From positions 1-62,447 of IMG/VR virus record IMGVR_UViG_3300006919_000053: a stretch of 62,447 bases of DNA; one strand, written 5' to 3'. Made by a program: the position numbers and the translations under genes. The notes below the pieces were generated by a model. It saw only the letters and a program-made list of their open reading frames with translations, searched no databases and was not told the DNA's origin. This document shows, piece after piece, positions 35,126 to 43,078 of the stretch. This stretch comes from a virus. How positions within the stretch are numbered: position 1 is the first letter of the stretch; the number at the start of each line of letters is the position of its first letter.

Positions 35126-38100
35126 TTTCTAACTGTTTTATTCTATCTTCAAGCTCTACAATTTTTGCAACAAGAAGGTCGATGTAAGAAACACTCTTAT
35201 ACCCGAGCTCTGTCTCTTTAATAAACTCTGGATGATGTTTTTCTAGCTCTTGGGCTACAACACCGAACCTTGTTTGTTTTTTATCTTTAAAGTTATATTC
35301 TTTAAAATCTACATTTATTCTTCTTGGCTTTAGATCTATTATATTTTCTTTTAACCTTTCATCTGAAGTTAATTGAAAGTCTGGGGCTATAAGAGTCGCA
35401 TCAAACTCTTGATTTGTTGCAGTATCTTTGTTAGCAAAACTACTTGGGTTCACCCCGTTTAAGTTATCAGTGAAAACATTAAGGAATCTTAGTCCACTAG
35501 TTCCTATGTTTATAGCTGAATCTGTACTTGGTGTAATATTTCCACTTAAAGAAATCGTACTTAAAGTTGAGTTGTTTGTAACTGTAAGGGAGTTTGCTGT
35601 AACCGCATCTTGAAAGTTACAGGTAGAGCTAACACTTAAAGTCCCTGTAATTGTAGTATTCCCAGAAGAAAGTGTCCCAGATGTAGATACATTACCGTCA
35701 GCATCTACAGTAAAATTATCTGTATCTACAGCAATACCTCCATTAAGATTAGCTACTCCTGTAGCTCTTAAAGTCCCAGATACTGATGTGTTACCGTCTA
35801 CGTTAAATTTATAGTTATTATCAATAGTTCCTATACCTACATTGTCACTCGAATCTATTAAAACACCGCCAGAGGTTGAACTTGCATTAGACAAGAATAA
35901 ATTGCCACTAGCGGACATTCCTAAATACCCATAAACTACAGTGTTGTCATTATTAGAGCCGTCACTACCTATACGGATATGACCAGAGCTACCAAAAGTG
36001 TCGAACGTAGCTATCAAGTTATTTCCAGTAGTATCATTTCTTCTGGCAAGAAGCATGCCGTTTGCACTTTCTGTTCCTACAAGATTTATTTCTGTACTAG
36101 AATCATTGTCTTGTGCGAGAACTTCACCAATTCCAGGAACTCCGATTTCTTCATCAAGAGCATCGTTAAGGGTTTCTAGCGTTATAACTTTATTGCTTGA
36201 AGCGTTGCTGGAAAGGTTTCGTGCCTCAGTCTCTGTTGCTAGCTGAACCACCCCTTCTGAAGTTGTAGTGGCAACTGGAGTAGATATTGTTAAAGCTGGG
36301 TAACTGTTTCCTCCAACAGAAAAACCTTCACTTTCATAAGAAAAAGTAGTATTGTCGCCTTGTATAAGATAAAAATAACCTGTAGAAGCTGTTCTAGTCA
36401 CTGCTGAACCATCCAAAGATACACCTATTAATGTTTCTGAATTACCCAAATCACTCTTTGTAGCAAGCCCGTTTGGGCTTGTTGTGTCTGCGGCTATTAT
36501 TGGATTTGCTGGGTCATCATCATCTTGTGTGATATTAATATACGCTCCAGCTTTCAAAACGGTTTGAGAACTTAAATCAGTCTCGGTAGGATTATTAATA
36601 ACCAATCTAATTTGTTCTGAATTTGAATCCTTTTCAAACTTTATACTCTCAACTACATTGTTTTTAATAGTACTAAGCTCACCTGAGGTTAAAGAGACTT
36701 GGTTCGGTCCCAGGGTAATCTGGTCTCCTGTAATTATAATGCTGTTAGCAAAAGTTGAAGTACTCGAAGTAAAAATATTACCTCCGCTAGAATCTTGTAA
36801 ATCTCCTCCTCTTAAATCACCTTTAAACCATTCGCTCTGTCTATTTAATATTTTAGTTCCGTCATTTTTAAAAAGGTCGGTTTTTGCTTTCCCCTCTATA
36901 TAAGAAGCTGAACCAGAAACTGTTAATGTTCCAGTCATTGTATCTCCAGTAACCTCTACATATCTAGCGTCATTAGTGTTATTCAATTCATCTATATCTA
37001 CAGATATTGAATAATAGTCGTTATCGGTATCAGCAGTTAAATCTATATACTTAGATCCATATATTCTATTTGAAAGCGTTCTGTCGTCATCTGTTGTTTC
37101 GCCTTTTAACTTTATGTCAATACTGTCTGCATTTACTAATGCACTATTTAGATCAGTGAAAGTGACTTCAGTACCATCTCCTGTAAAATACTCAATGTTT
37201 CTAACCCAACTTCCGTATGCAGATTTGAAATTGTTTACATCTACTTTACTAATTGAAGTTTGATTAGCACCTCTATCAAAAACTATAGTTGAAGATTGAG
37301 CTAAATCCAAATCCCCTCCAACATCAAGGTCGGTTGTAATATCAAGACCTCTTTGAAACACAGGGCCGTTAGAATTGTCTCCTATACTAAGCTCTAAGGC
37401 TCCGTCTTGATGATACAGGTCTCCTCTAAACCAAGAATCTTTTTGATAATTTGACCCGTTTGTAGTTCCGTTATTTAAAAGCCTAGTTGATAGGTTATCT
37501 GCATATATATCACCAGCAACTCCATAGGGCCCAGAAAACTGAAGCATTCCTGTCATTGTATCTCCATCAATGTTCACATAAAGTAAATCTAGAGCACTAG
37601 TGTTTACATCTAAAGTTATTGGGTCGTTTGAATCTGGTCCATCGGTTTCTCCATCGCCTTCTGTAAATGATATGTCTATATATGTGCCACCTGTTATGTT
37701 ATTTGAGGTAGTAACATAATTACTGGACTCATTGTCTTTAACCAGCCTTAACTGAATATCTCCTGTTTGTGTATTAGTATCGTAGTTTACAAGGTCGTAA
37801 TACAATGTGGTTATTACATTTGAATCCCAAGTAGATATTTTACTTGCATCAATATATTCTTCTTGAGAAACTCCGTTCCCGTCTTCAATATGTCTTCCAA
37901 AATAAATCTGTGAAGTTACTCCAAGGTCAATATCAAAATTTGTTGTAATAACATCTTGGCCTAATCCGCTATCAAAAACAGGTGTTCCAATATTTAAATC
38001 CGTTGTAAAAGCAACTTCGCTTGAATCGAAAATAGTGGTTCCAGCGGTTAATACTTTAGAAAGTCCACTCCCAGACTGTGTGGCTGTTATAATATCCCCA

Positions 38101-39329
38101 GAAATGTTACCTTGTAAAATAGGGGTTGCACTACTACCACTAGCAGTATATAAAGCCAGAACAGAGCCGTCTGGATTAAAGACTTGCCCTTTTAAATTAC
38201 CCTGGAAAGTCCCAACAAACTCTGGGGTACTACCCGCAAAGCCTGTATATGTCGATGCTGAAATTGTTACTGTGTCGCTCTCTCCATCTGAAGACTCGTT
38301 AAAAAGAACAACATTTGTTGTTGTACCTGCGTTAACTCTGTTAGCAACAACACCTTCAGTATCTGAAATAATCAAATCTCCTTCTACATCTCCTTCTAGA
38401 TTTCCGATAAACCTGGCGTCTGTTATGTTACCACCGTTTTGTGTTTTTACATTTCCTGTAACAACAAGCATGGCGTAGTCAGACCCATAATCTGTATACC
38501 AATCTGTTGTGTCGCTAGGTGCAAGAGAGACCCCTCCATTACCAATAAGGGTCCATCCTCTTGTGATTTCATCACCACCAATATCAAAGGTAACTTCTGA
38601 GAAATCAAAAAATGAAACTGGCAAGCTCCCAATCTCCACAAGACCATATCCGTCTGAATTGTCTTTTAATATAATTTTATCTGTAGTACCTATAACGATT
38701 TCCGAAGAATGGTCTGTTAGGTTTGAAAGACCGTCAATATCATCTAATATTTCCAGTGCTTTTTGTACATGATTGTCATTATTATCACCCAATGCAGATA
38801 AGTTGCCTGTAAAATTTGAGTTTGCTGTTACAACTGTAATTGTACTTGCTGCTTTTTTGAAATTAGATAAGCTTAACCCAATGTCGTCTTGATTACTAAC
38901 AGTAAAAGTAACTTGAGCCGTAGAATCATTAATATTAACTCCTGTTAGAAAATCATTATTATCTGTATTTGTTGTTGGGGCCCACTGAGAGTTAGCATTG
39001 TCCCATGCCAAAACTTGCCCATCTGTTGGTGCTGTCGATGCTACATTATTAATATCAGCAAGATTATACACAAACCCCGTTATATCTACACCATCAGTAA
39101 GGCCATTTAAAGTCAGTGTTAAAGTGCCTTCAGATAACGAACCTGAGGTTACATAATAATTTGTGTCAGTTACACCCTCGATTAAAATAGATTCACCGTT
39201 TTGTTGGTTTAAACTAATAGTCTTGTTTGTGTCCCCAGACACAGTAGTTGATTTAATACTTCTACTGTAAGCCGTGTCCCAAGTTCTTTTAGTAAAACCT
39301 TTTACACTATCAGCTTTTATTCTAGCCAT
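35118..39329 (-). CDS. Large tail fibre with S74 intramolecular chaperone, 1,403 aa
   Basis: The longest fibre gene, repetitive and Thr/Ser/Asn/Gly-rich. It has repeated units around DGDTMTGMLQFSG and TGDTMTGTLTVSG, each followed by a WFRGDL or WFKGDL segment. The C-terminal 80 residues are an S74-type chaperone/peptidase: TSDERLKENIIDLKPRRI near residue 1320 carries the Ser-Lys dyad, then FGVVAQELEKHHPEF and a terminal coiled coil. In this family the chaperone trimerises the fibre and then cuts itself off before the Ser. Probably the main receptor-binding fibre. Confidence 0.85.
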   Translation of the reverse strand: MARIKADSVKGFTKRTWDTAYSRSIKSTTVSGDTNKTISLNQQNGESILIEGVTDTNYYVTSGSLSEGTLTLTLNGLTDGVDITGFVYNLADINNVASTAPTDGQVLAWDNANSQWAPTTNTDNNDFLTGVNINDSTAQVTFTVSNQDDIGLSLSNFKKAASTITVVTANSNFTGNLSALGDNNDNHVQKALEILDDIDGLSNLTDHSSEIVIGTTDKIILKDNSDGYGLVEIGSLPVSFFDFSEVTFDIGGDEITRGWTLIGNGGVSLAPSDTTDWYTDYGSDYAMLVVTGNVKTQNGGNITDARFIGNLEGDVEGDLIISDTEGVVANRVNAGTTTNVVLFNESSDGESDTVTISASTYTGFAGSTPEFVGTFQGNLKGQVFNPDGSVLALYTASGSSATPILQGNISGDIITATQSGSGLSKVLTAGTTIFDSSEVAFTTDLNIGTPVFDSGLGQDVITTNFDIDLGVTSQIYFGRHIEDGNGVSQEEYIDASKISTWDSNVITTLYYDLVNYDTNTQTGDIQLRLVKDNESSNYVTTSNNITGGTYIDISFTEGDGETDGPDSNDPITLDVNTSALDLLYVNIDGDTMTGMLQFSGPYGVAGDIYADNLSTRLLNNGTTNGSNYQKDSWFRGDLYHQDGALELSIGDNSNGPVFQRGLDITTDLDVGGDLDLAQSSTIVFDRGANQTSISKVDVNNFKSAYGSWVRNIEYFTGDGTEVTFTDLNSALVNADSIDIKLKGETTDDDRTLSNRIYGSKYIDLTADTDNDYYSISVDIDELNNTNDARYVEVTGDTMTGTLTVSGSASYIEGKAKTDLFKNDGTKILNRQSEWFKGDLRGGDLQDSSGGNIFTSSTSTFANSIIITGDQITLGPNQVSLTSGELSTIKNNVVESIKFEKDSNSEQIRLVINNPTETDLSSQTVLKAGAYINITQDDDDPANPIIAADTTSPNGLATKSDLGNSETLIGVSLDGSAVTRTASTGYFYLIQGDNTTFSYESEGFSVGGNSYPALTISTPVATTTSEGVVQLATETEARNLSSNASSNKVITLETLNDALDEEIGVPGIGEVLAQDNDSSTEINLVGTESANGMLLARRNDTTGNNLIATFDTFGSSGHIRIGSDGSNNDNTVVYGYLGMSASGNLFLSNASSTSGGVLIDSSDNVGIGTIDNNYKFNVDGNTSVSGTLRATGVANLNGGIAVDTDNFTVDADGNVSTSGTLSSGNTTITGTLSVSSTCNFQDAVTANSLTVTNNSTLSTISLSGNITPSTDSAINIGTSGLRFLNVFTDNLNGVNPSSFANKDTATNQEFDATLIAPDFQLTSDERLKENIIDLKPRRINVDFKEYNFKDKKQTRFGVVAQELEKHHPEFIKETELGYKSVSYIDLLVAKIVELEDRIKQLENA

Positions 39330-39334
39330 GTCAA

Positions 39335-39589
39335 TTAAGCGTTTCTTTTCGTATTGTACTTTTTAGTCCCTCTACCGTGTCCACTTCTGTTTTTATTGAC
39401 AGATACAAAAGACATGGTGTTATGGTCAAAATCCTTACCATTTAAGTTCATGCCACGCTTTTTGGCAGCACGACGCTTTCTTTGATTCTCTGCCTTCATC
39501 CTTCTTCTTCTTGGCGTCATTGCGATTGCTTTGTCTCTAATAGCCTTTGCTCTAGCAGCCTCTGGACTTAATTTTTGTTTTCTACTCAT
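39335..39589 (-). CDS. Small basic protein, first gene of the late operon, 84 aa
   Basis: I place the start at the ATG at 39589 (MSRKQKLSPEAARAKAIRDK); the longer open frame to 39742 runs through a 43-bp palindromic element and is improbable. The product is highly basic (TPRRRRMKAENQRKRRAAKK), with a C-terminal GKDFDHNTMSFVSVNKNR motif followed by a Gly-rich end. This C-terminal pattern recurs in small proteins of marine phages. Function unknown; possibly DNA- or RNA-binding. Confidence 0.7.
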   Translation of the reverse strand: MSRKQKLSPEAARAKAIRDKAIAMTPRRRRMKAENQRKRRAAKKRGMNLNGKDFDHNTMSFVSVNKNRSGHGRGTKKYNTKRNA

Positions 39590-39876
39590 AGTATATAATA
39601 TTACACGGGGCATCGAAAAATAAAAAGTATGACAATAGCCCCTTATATATATAATATATAACCCTAATGTCATGTTTTTTTGTAAAAAAAGTTGTGAGAT
39701 ATATGGAAGTTGGGGGTTATACCATAACTTACTGATACTCAAGCTGTTACGGAAAACGTTTCTTTTTACCCCAGGGGGGTCTGATTTATGTAAATTTAGT
39801 GTAAACTTTCAGCTTTTTGTCTTAACCTTTACTTAACACTGCCCTATGCTACAACTAATCTAGATATTGCTTAGAA
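39590..39876. other. Divergent intergenic region between late (-) and early (+) arms
   Basis: A 287-bp gene-free stretch. It contains the 43-bp element at 39630-39672, A- and T-tracts beside it, and the near-palindrome ACCCCAGGGGGGT at 39768-39780. It should hold the start signals of the late operon on the minus strand. No convincing host-type TAnnTTTG promoter was seen on either strand. Confidence 0.7.
39630..39672 (-). promoter_or_regulatory. 43-bp palindrome-ended regulatory element, copy A
   Basis: On the minus strand it begins TGACATTAGGGT and ends GGCTATTGTCA with an AT-rich core, 41 bases upstream of the first late gene. It matches copies B (42096-42138) and C (48249-48291) in length and both ends. 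A TGACA box followed 17-18 bases later by TATA-like sequence would fit a promoter overlapped by an inverted-repeat operator. A-tract and T-tract flanks also allow a bidirectional terminator reading. Confidence 0.6.
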
Positions 39877-39905
39877 GCAAATCCACTACGAGACGTTTTT
39901 GATAA
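39877..39905 (+). promoter_or_regulatory. Early promoter-like repeat P1
   Basis: GCAAATCCACTACGA, eight bases, TGATAA: first of six copies sharing this exact spacing. It is followed 55 bases later by P2 with no gene between, so the two form a tandem start for the early arm, or P1 makes a short leader RNA. Confidence 0.75.
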
Positions 39906-39960
39906 TTAAGGTGTAGTAAGGGAAGCAACAGAGCAACCGACACAAGAGAAGAGGAGCCAA

Positions 39961-39989
39961 GCAAACTCACTACGAGATGGAACTGATAA
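39961..39989 (+). promoter_or_regulatory. Early promoter-like repeat P2
   Basis: GCAAACTCACTACGA, eight bases, TGATAA, 20 bases before the ATG of the nucleotidase gene. Same spacing as the other five copies. Confidence 0.75.
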
Positions 39990-40009
39990 CTTAATAAAAT
40001 AGTAAAGAT

Positions 40010-40483
40010 ATGAACTACAAGATTTACTGCGATATGGACGGAGTCCTCGCAAACTTCAACTACCAATTCGAGCGGGCTACCCGCCAAACTCCTAAGGAGT
40101 TCCTCAAGTCCAATAGCATGGAGGACTTCTGGAAAGTAACTGACGAGAACCTTAGCTTCTGGAGTAGAATGCCGATGATGCGTAACGCTCACATACTTTG
40201 GAACTACCTCGCTGACAAGAATGTAACACTCTTGACCACTCCATCTCCCAACGAGATTTCAAGAATTGGAAAGCGTATATGGAAGTCAAGGTATCTCAAA
40301 GGCAAACCTCAGATTATCTTCTCTGACTCAAAGCATGACTTTGCAAACTCGAGGACTATCCTAATCGATGACTTCAAGGTCAACCTCAACAAGTTCCGAA
40401 AGGCTGGCGGTATCGGTATCCGATGCTACAACGGGAACGCTACCGAAGTCGTAGAGCAACTCAAAGCGATACTCAATGACTAG
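40010..40483 (+). CDS. 5'(3')-deoxyribonucleotidase (NT5C-type, HAD superfamily), 157 aa
   Basis: Motif I is CDMDGVLA (residues 7-14) with the nucleophile Asp and acid/base Asp; motif II is the Thr-rich LLTTPS near residue 75; motif IV is ILIDDF near residue 122. This order and the 157-aa length match the NT5C family (PF06941), which dephosphorylates deoxynucleoside monophosphates and may balance or salvage dNTP pools. It is the first gene of the early arm, 20 bases after repeat promoter P2. Codons are strongly C-ending (CTC, ATC, AAC), unlike later small genes, suggesting high expression or separate origin. Its stop overlaps the next membrane-protein gene. Confidence 0.82.
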   Translation: MNYKIYCDMDGVLANFNYQFERATRQTPKEFLKSNSMEDFWKVTDENLSFWSRMPMMRNAHILWNYLADKNVTLLTTPSPNEISRIGKRIWKSRYLKGKPQIIFSDSKHDFANSRTILIDDFKVNLNKFRKAGGIGIRCYNGNATEVVEQLKAILND

Positions 40484-40625
40484 GGAAGTAAGACGACAAC
40501 TCGAGGGTCTAGCAGTATTATCCTACTACGTAATCAAAGCTGGAGTAATCATAGGAGCGGCAGTAACAGCTATCCTCCTCGCTGAAGCCTTAATGGTCTG
40601 GCTCACCATAAAGATATTCGGATAA
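40476..40625 (+). CDS. 49-aa single-TM membrane protein
   Basis: The ATG at 40476 overlaps the nucleotidase end by eight bases. A basic N-terminus (MTREVRRQLEG) is followed by one long hydrophobic segment (IKAGVIIGAAVTAILLAEAL) and a short C-terminus. It ends one base before promoter repeat P3. Small early membrane proteins of this type often act on host envelope functions; no function assigned. Confidence 0.65.
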   Translation: MTREVRRQLEGLAVLSYYVIKAGVIIGAAVTAILLAEALMVWLTIKIFG

Positions 40626-40654
40626 GCAAATCCACTACGAGCCCAAATTGATAA
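40626..40654 (+). promoter_or_regulatory. Early promoter-like repeat P3
   Basis: GCAAATCCACTACGA, eight bases, TGATAA, 29 bases before the ATG of the first 79-aa paralogue. Confidence 0.78.
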
Positions 40655-40683
40655 GTAAAGTGTAACAATTAAATTCAAATACT

Positions 40684-40923
40684 ATGCAAGTTTTAAAATC
40701 AAAGCGTTTCGTTATTCGCAAGTCCCTAATCGGGAAAGGTACAATCATCGAGTTCAAAGACTACGATGGCAAAGTGTGGAAGTATGACCACGACAAGGTC
40801 TACGAACTTAACAAGGAGCGGTTCGACAACATGCCGTCCTTCAACAAGTACAAGTCTTACACACAGACTTACAACATGCCCAAGTTCATACGGGCGCAAG
40901 CTGACGAGGTGCTGGTCGAATAG
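40684..40923 (+). CDS. 79-aa early protein, paralogue 1
   Basis: A basic, aromatic-rich 79-aa protein (FVIRKSLIGKGTIIEFKDYD, KSYTQTYNMPKF). It is 67/79 identical to the protein at 41689-41928, and both genes follow a GCAAAT promoter repeat. Many third codon positions differ between the two, so the duplication is not recent and the protein is under selection. The strand pattern suggests a small SH3-like or OB-like barrel binding nucleic acid or a host protein. Function unknown. Confidence 0.75.
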   Translation: MQVLKSKRFVIRKSLIGKGTIIEFKDYDGKVWKYDHDKVYELNKERFDNMPSFNKYKSYTQTYNMPKFIRAQADEVLVE

Positions 40924-40969
40924 ACCGCCCTCAAACCTCAGCCCACTTGTTCAACTCTAATTAAACTAT

Positions 40970-41470
40970 ATGTATACTGTTATTGACTTGGAGACCACAG
41001 GACTCAACACAAAAACCTGTCGAATTATTGAGATTGCCATCTTTCACGTTGATGGCGACAAGGTAGAGAAAAAGCTTTCTACACTTGTCAACCCTAAGGT
41101 CTTCATCTCACCACTAATCCAACGCATCACGGGTATCAAGTACTACGATGCAATGAAAGCTCCAACGTTTAAGGAGATAGCTAACGATGTAAAGAAGTTG
41201 TTCAGAGGCAAAGTGTTTGTGGCTCACAACTCTAAGTATGACTACGAGGTCCTACGCAACGAGTTCTACCGCAATGGAATACCTTTCAGAAGAAAGCACT
41301 TGTGCACTCTCGAACTCTCTCGGGTAGCCTTTCCTAACCTTGGCTCTTACAAGTTGGGTAACCTTTGCGAGCAGTTAGGCATTGACCTAACCAACGCTCA
41401 CAGAGCAGAAGACGACGCCCACGCTACGGCTGTGTTACTACAACGCACCTTAGCGGAGGCTCCCTTCTAG
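40970..41470 (+). CDS. DnaQ-like 3'-5' exonuclease (DEDDh), 166 aa
   Basis: Exo I is VIDLETTGLN (Asp6, Glu8), Exo II is VAHNSKYDYEVL with the catalytic Asp, and Exo III is AHRAEDDAHAT with His and Asp, giving the DEDDh active site of DnaQ, RNase T and related enzymes. Length matches a stand-alone proofreading domain. No phage DNA polymerase is encoded, so it may act with the host polymerase, as a repair nuclease or on RNA. Codon use is C-rich like the nucleotidase. No repeat promoter lies directly before it; it probably shares P3. A hairpin at 41475-41490 follows the stop. Confidence 0.88.
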   Translation: MYTVIDLETTGLNTKTCRIIEIAIFHVDGDKVEKKLSTLVNPKVFISPLIQRITGIKYYDAMKAPTFKEIANDVKKLFRGKVFVAHNSKYDYEVLRNEFYRNGIPFRRKHLCTLELSRVAFPNLGSYKLGNLCEQLGIDLTNAHRAEDDAHATAVLLQRTLAEAPF

Positions 41471-41474
41471 TCCT

Positions 41475-41601
41475 CACACCCTTCGGGTGTATAGCAACAT
41501 AAAACTGTATAGCATATCAAGTAAAGTAAAGTATAGCGCAGCGTGTATAGCATATTATCAAACAGTAAAGTATAGGGCCGCGAAGCGGCGCGTGTATAGC
41601 A
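41475..41601 (+). repeat. Hairpin-plus-TGTATAGCA repeat cluster 1 (four copies)
   Basis: TGTATAGCA occurs at 41488, 41506, 41544 and 41593. Two copies directly follow hairpins: ACACCC-TTC-GGGTGT at 41476-41490 and GCCGC-GAA-GCGGC at 41577-41589. Copies are separated by GTAAAG-rich stretches with TATAG. No ORF is convincing here; the region also carries promoter P4. Confidence 0.75.
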
Positions 41602-41628
41602 TACTACACTTTTCTACACTACCCTAGA

Positions 41629-41657
41629 GCAAATCCGCTACGAACTATTTTTGATAA
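41629..41657 (+). promoter_or_regulatory. Early promoter-like repeat P4
   Basis: GCAAATCCGCTACGA, eight bases, TGATAA, 31 bases before the ATG of the second 79-aa paralogue. Confidence 0.78.
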
Positions 41658-41688
41658 TTATGGCGTAACCCAAATAAAGCAACACACT

Positions 41689-41928
41689 ATGGAAAACTTA
41701 AAAAGTAAAAGATTCGTAATTCGCAAATCACTAATTGGCAAAGGAGTAGTAATTGAGTTCAAGGACTATGATGGGAAGCTATGGAAATATGACCATGACA
41801 AAGTTTACGAGGCATGTAAAGAACGTTTCGATAACCTACCATCGTTCAACAAGTATAAATCCTATACTCAAACTTACAATATGCCAAAGTTTGTAAGAGC
41901 GTTAGGGGATGAAGTCCTAGTACCGTAA
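41689..41928 (+). CDS. 79-aa early protein, paralogue 2
   Basis: About 85% identical in protein to the copy at 40684-40923, differing mainly at residues 2-3, 20-21, 42-43 and 71-72. Its codons are more AT-rich, as in the following small genes, whereas copy 1 is C-rich. It has its own repeat promoter (P4) and is followed by the second repeat cluster. Function unknown; keeping two dosage copies or two slightly different binding surfaces are the options. Confidence 0.75.
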   Translation: MENLKSKRFVIRKSLIGKGVVIEFKDYDGKLWKYDHDKVYEACKERFDNLPSFNKYKSYTQTYNMPKFVRALGDEVLVP

Positions 41929-41949
41929 GGTACAGGGCTCTCCTCTCCC

Positions 41950-42051
41950 CCGAGGGGGTGTATAGCAACTGTATAGCATAGTAAAGTAAAGAAGAGTGTA
42001 ACAACCAAAAGTAACATAATTTCAGACAGCCGACGTAAAACGTGTATAGCA
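41950..42051 (+). repeat. Hairpin-plus-TGTATAGCA repeat cluster 2 (three copies)
   Basis: TGTATAGCA occurs at 41959, 41970 and 42043. The first directly follows a CCCCC-GA-GGGGG palindrome and the last follows ACG-TAAAA-CGT. GTAAAGTAAAG links two copies as in cluster 1. Part of a 409-bp gene-free stretch (41929-42337). Confidence 0.72.
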
Positions 42052-42095
42052 TATCCCAGAATAGTAAACCATAGTGTAAGTAACCGCAAAAAACA

Positions 42096-42138
42096 TGACA
42101 ATAGCCCTATATAATATATATATAACACCCTAATGTCA
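42096..42138 (-). promoter_or_regulatory. 43-bp palindrome-ended regulatory element, copy B
   Basis: Minus-strand reading starts TGACATTAGGGTGTTATA and ends GGGCTATTGTCA. On the plus strand it is preceded by AAAAAACA and followed by GGTTTTT, so a long imperfect hairpin with A and T arms could form. No minus-strand gene follows in its orientation. Confidence 0.6.
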
Positions 42139-42278
42139 GGTTTTTATTCGATGTCTTTGATGTGTAGAGATGGGGTAACACCCCTCTTCTTTCTAAAAAC
42201 TATAAACAAACCATACCTTTTTTCAACATACTGTTAGGAATATAACAAGCTGTTTAACTGCTAACAATATTTATCCAG

Positions 42279-42307
42279 GCAAATTCGGTACGAGCTGATT
42301 TTGATAA
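42279..42307 (+). promoter_or_regulatory. Early promoter-like repeat P5
   Basis: GCAAATTCGGTACGA, eight bases, TGATAA, 30 bases before the ATG at 42338, heading a run of ten short genes. Confidence 0.78.
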
Positions 42308-42337
42308 ATACTCTGAACGCAATAATTAACACATAGT

Positions 42338-42589
42338 ATGAATAACCCGATAGTAGATGAACCGATGTATAGAGCTAAGATGCGAGTTGACACGTATCAT
42401 AACCTACCAACCTTACGAATTGGTCGTAACAAGTTTTATGGCTTTCGCATAGGGAGAGTACCGCGTAAGTTTCATGATACCACTCGTAAACTCCATTATA
42501 CTTGGTTCACCTACAAGGGTTATATCTTTATCGACTCTTATGCGGTCAGTAAAACAGATATTAACTTAGCCTTAGATAGAAAATATTAG
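42338..42589 (+). CDS. Hypothetical early protein, 83 aa
   Basis: A basic 83-aa protein rich in Arg, Tyr and Phe (NLPTLRIGRNKFYGFRIGRV, YKGYIFIDSYAVSKTDINLA). First gene after promoter P5. Compact alpha/beta appearance; no family recognised. Basic charge fits a nucleic-acid or host-protein binder. Confidence 0.65.
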   Translation: MNNPIVDEPMYRAKMRVDTYHNLPTLRIGRNKFYGFRIGRVPRKFHDTTRKLHYTWFTYKGYIFIDSYAVSKTDINLALDRKY

Positions 42590-42590
42590 T

Positions 42591-42821
42591 ATGAGTAGAC
42601 AATTTTTAACAGTACTTTGCGAAAAGATTGGAACAGTACACCAGTATGAATTACCAGAGTTAGAAGATGGTAAGCGATATGAGCAGTTATGCGATGAGAT
42701 ATTTGATTTTATGTACCTTCGCGGTTTTAAGTCTGGGAGCACCGTATGGATGGTTCATGACAAAGAGGGTATGTTTTTCCACAGGGACAATAGAGTTAAC
42801 TTTTTAAAAGAAGGATTATAA
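42591..42821 (+). CDS. Hypothetical protein, 76 aa
   Basis: A 76-aa soluble protein with an N-terminal strand (QFLTVLCEKIGTVHQYELPE), a helix (QLCDEIFDFMYLRG) and a C-terminal strand. It starts one base after the preceding stop and its own stop overlaps the next ATG (TAATG). No family recognised. Confidence 0.65.
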   Translation: MSRQFLTVLCEKIGTVHQYELPELEDGKRYEQLCDEIFDFMYLRGFKSGSTVWMVHDKEGMFFHRDNRVNFLKEGL

Positions 42822-43072
42822 TGGCAAAGTATGTTGACAATCCCGCAGTTCAATGGAGTGGCTTAGACATAGAGGCATTCATTGACCCAATCCTTGAGCC
42901 GACTAAGGAGCAATCCGAAAAACTACAAGATTATTTTGACAACCAAATGGAGAATGTTGTTGAGTCTTATAGAGATGACATTATTGAGTTTATCAATCTC
43001 AAGATTCAAGACTACATCTATTACAACAAGAAGCAAATCACACAAGAAATTAACTCAATCCTTAACACCTAA
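42821..43072 (+). CDS. Hypothetical acidic helical protein, 83 aa
   Basis: Mostly helical and acidic (EPTKEQSEKLQDYFDNQMEN, YRDDIIEFINLKIQDYIYYN). Translationally coupled to the preceding gene. No catalytic motif or family recognised. Confidence 0.65.
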   Translation: MAKYVDNPAVQWSGLDIEAFIDPILEPTKEQSEKLQDYFDNQMENVVESYRDDIIEFINLKIQDYIYYNKKQITQEINSILNT

Positions 43073-43078
43073 ATTATT

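Larger units (their letters stand above)
41929..42337. other. 409-bp gene-free region with repeats, element B and promoter P5
   Basis: It contains repeat cluster 2, the 43-bp element B, a GGGGT-AAC-ACCCC hairpin at 42174-42186 followed by a pyrimidine stretch (terminator-like), and promoter P5. The two minus-strand frames here lie across the repeats and look fortuitous. It is the best candidate for an origin or a structured regulatory RNA. Confidence 0.6.

Noticed and set aside
39335-39742. 135-aa version of the first late gene
   Set aside because: The extra N-terminal 51 residues are translated from the 43-bp palindromic element and a poly-A/T stretch; the ATG at 39589 gives a normal basic protein.
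41475-42051. CRISPR array for the TGTATAGCA repeats
   Set aside because: Repeat unit is only 9 bases, spacing is irregular (11 to 358 bases) and no cas gene is near.
41846-42128. Two minus-strand ORFs of 68 and 84 aa in the repeat region
   Set aside because: They are hydrophobic, low-complexity translations of the TGTATAGCA repeats (LLYTPSG-like) and overlap the 79-aa gene and element B; no neighbouring minus-strand gene supports them.
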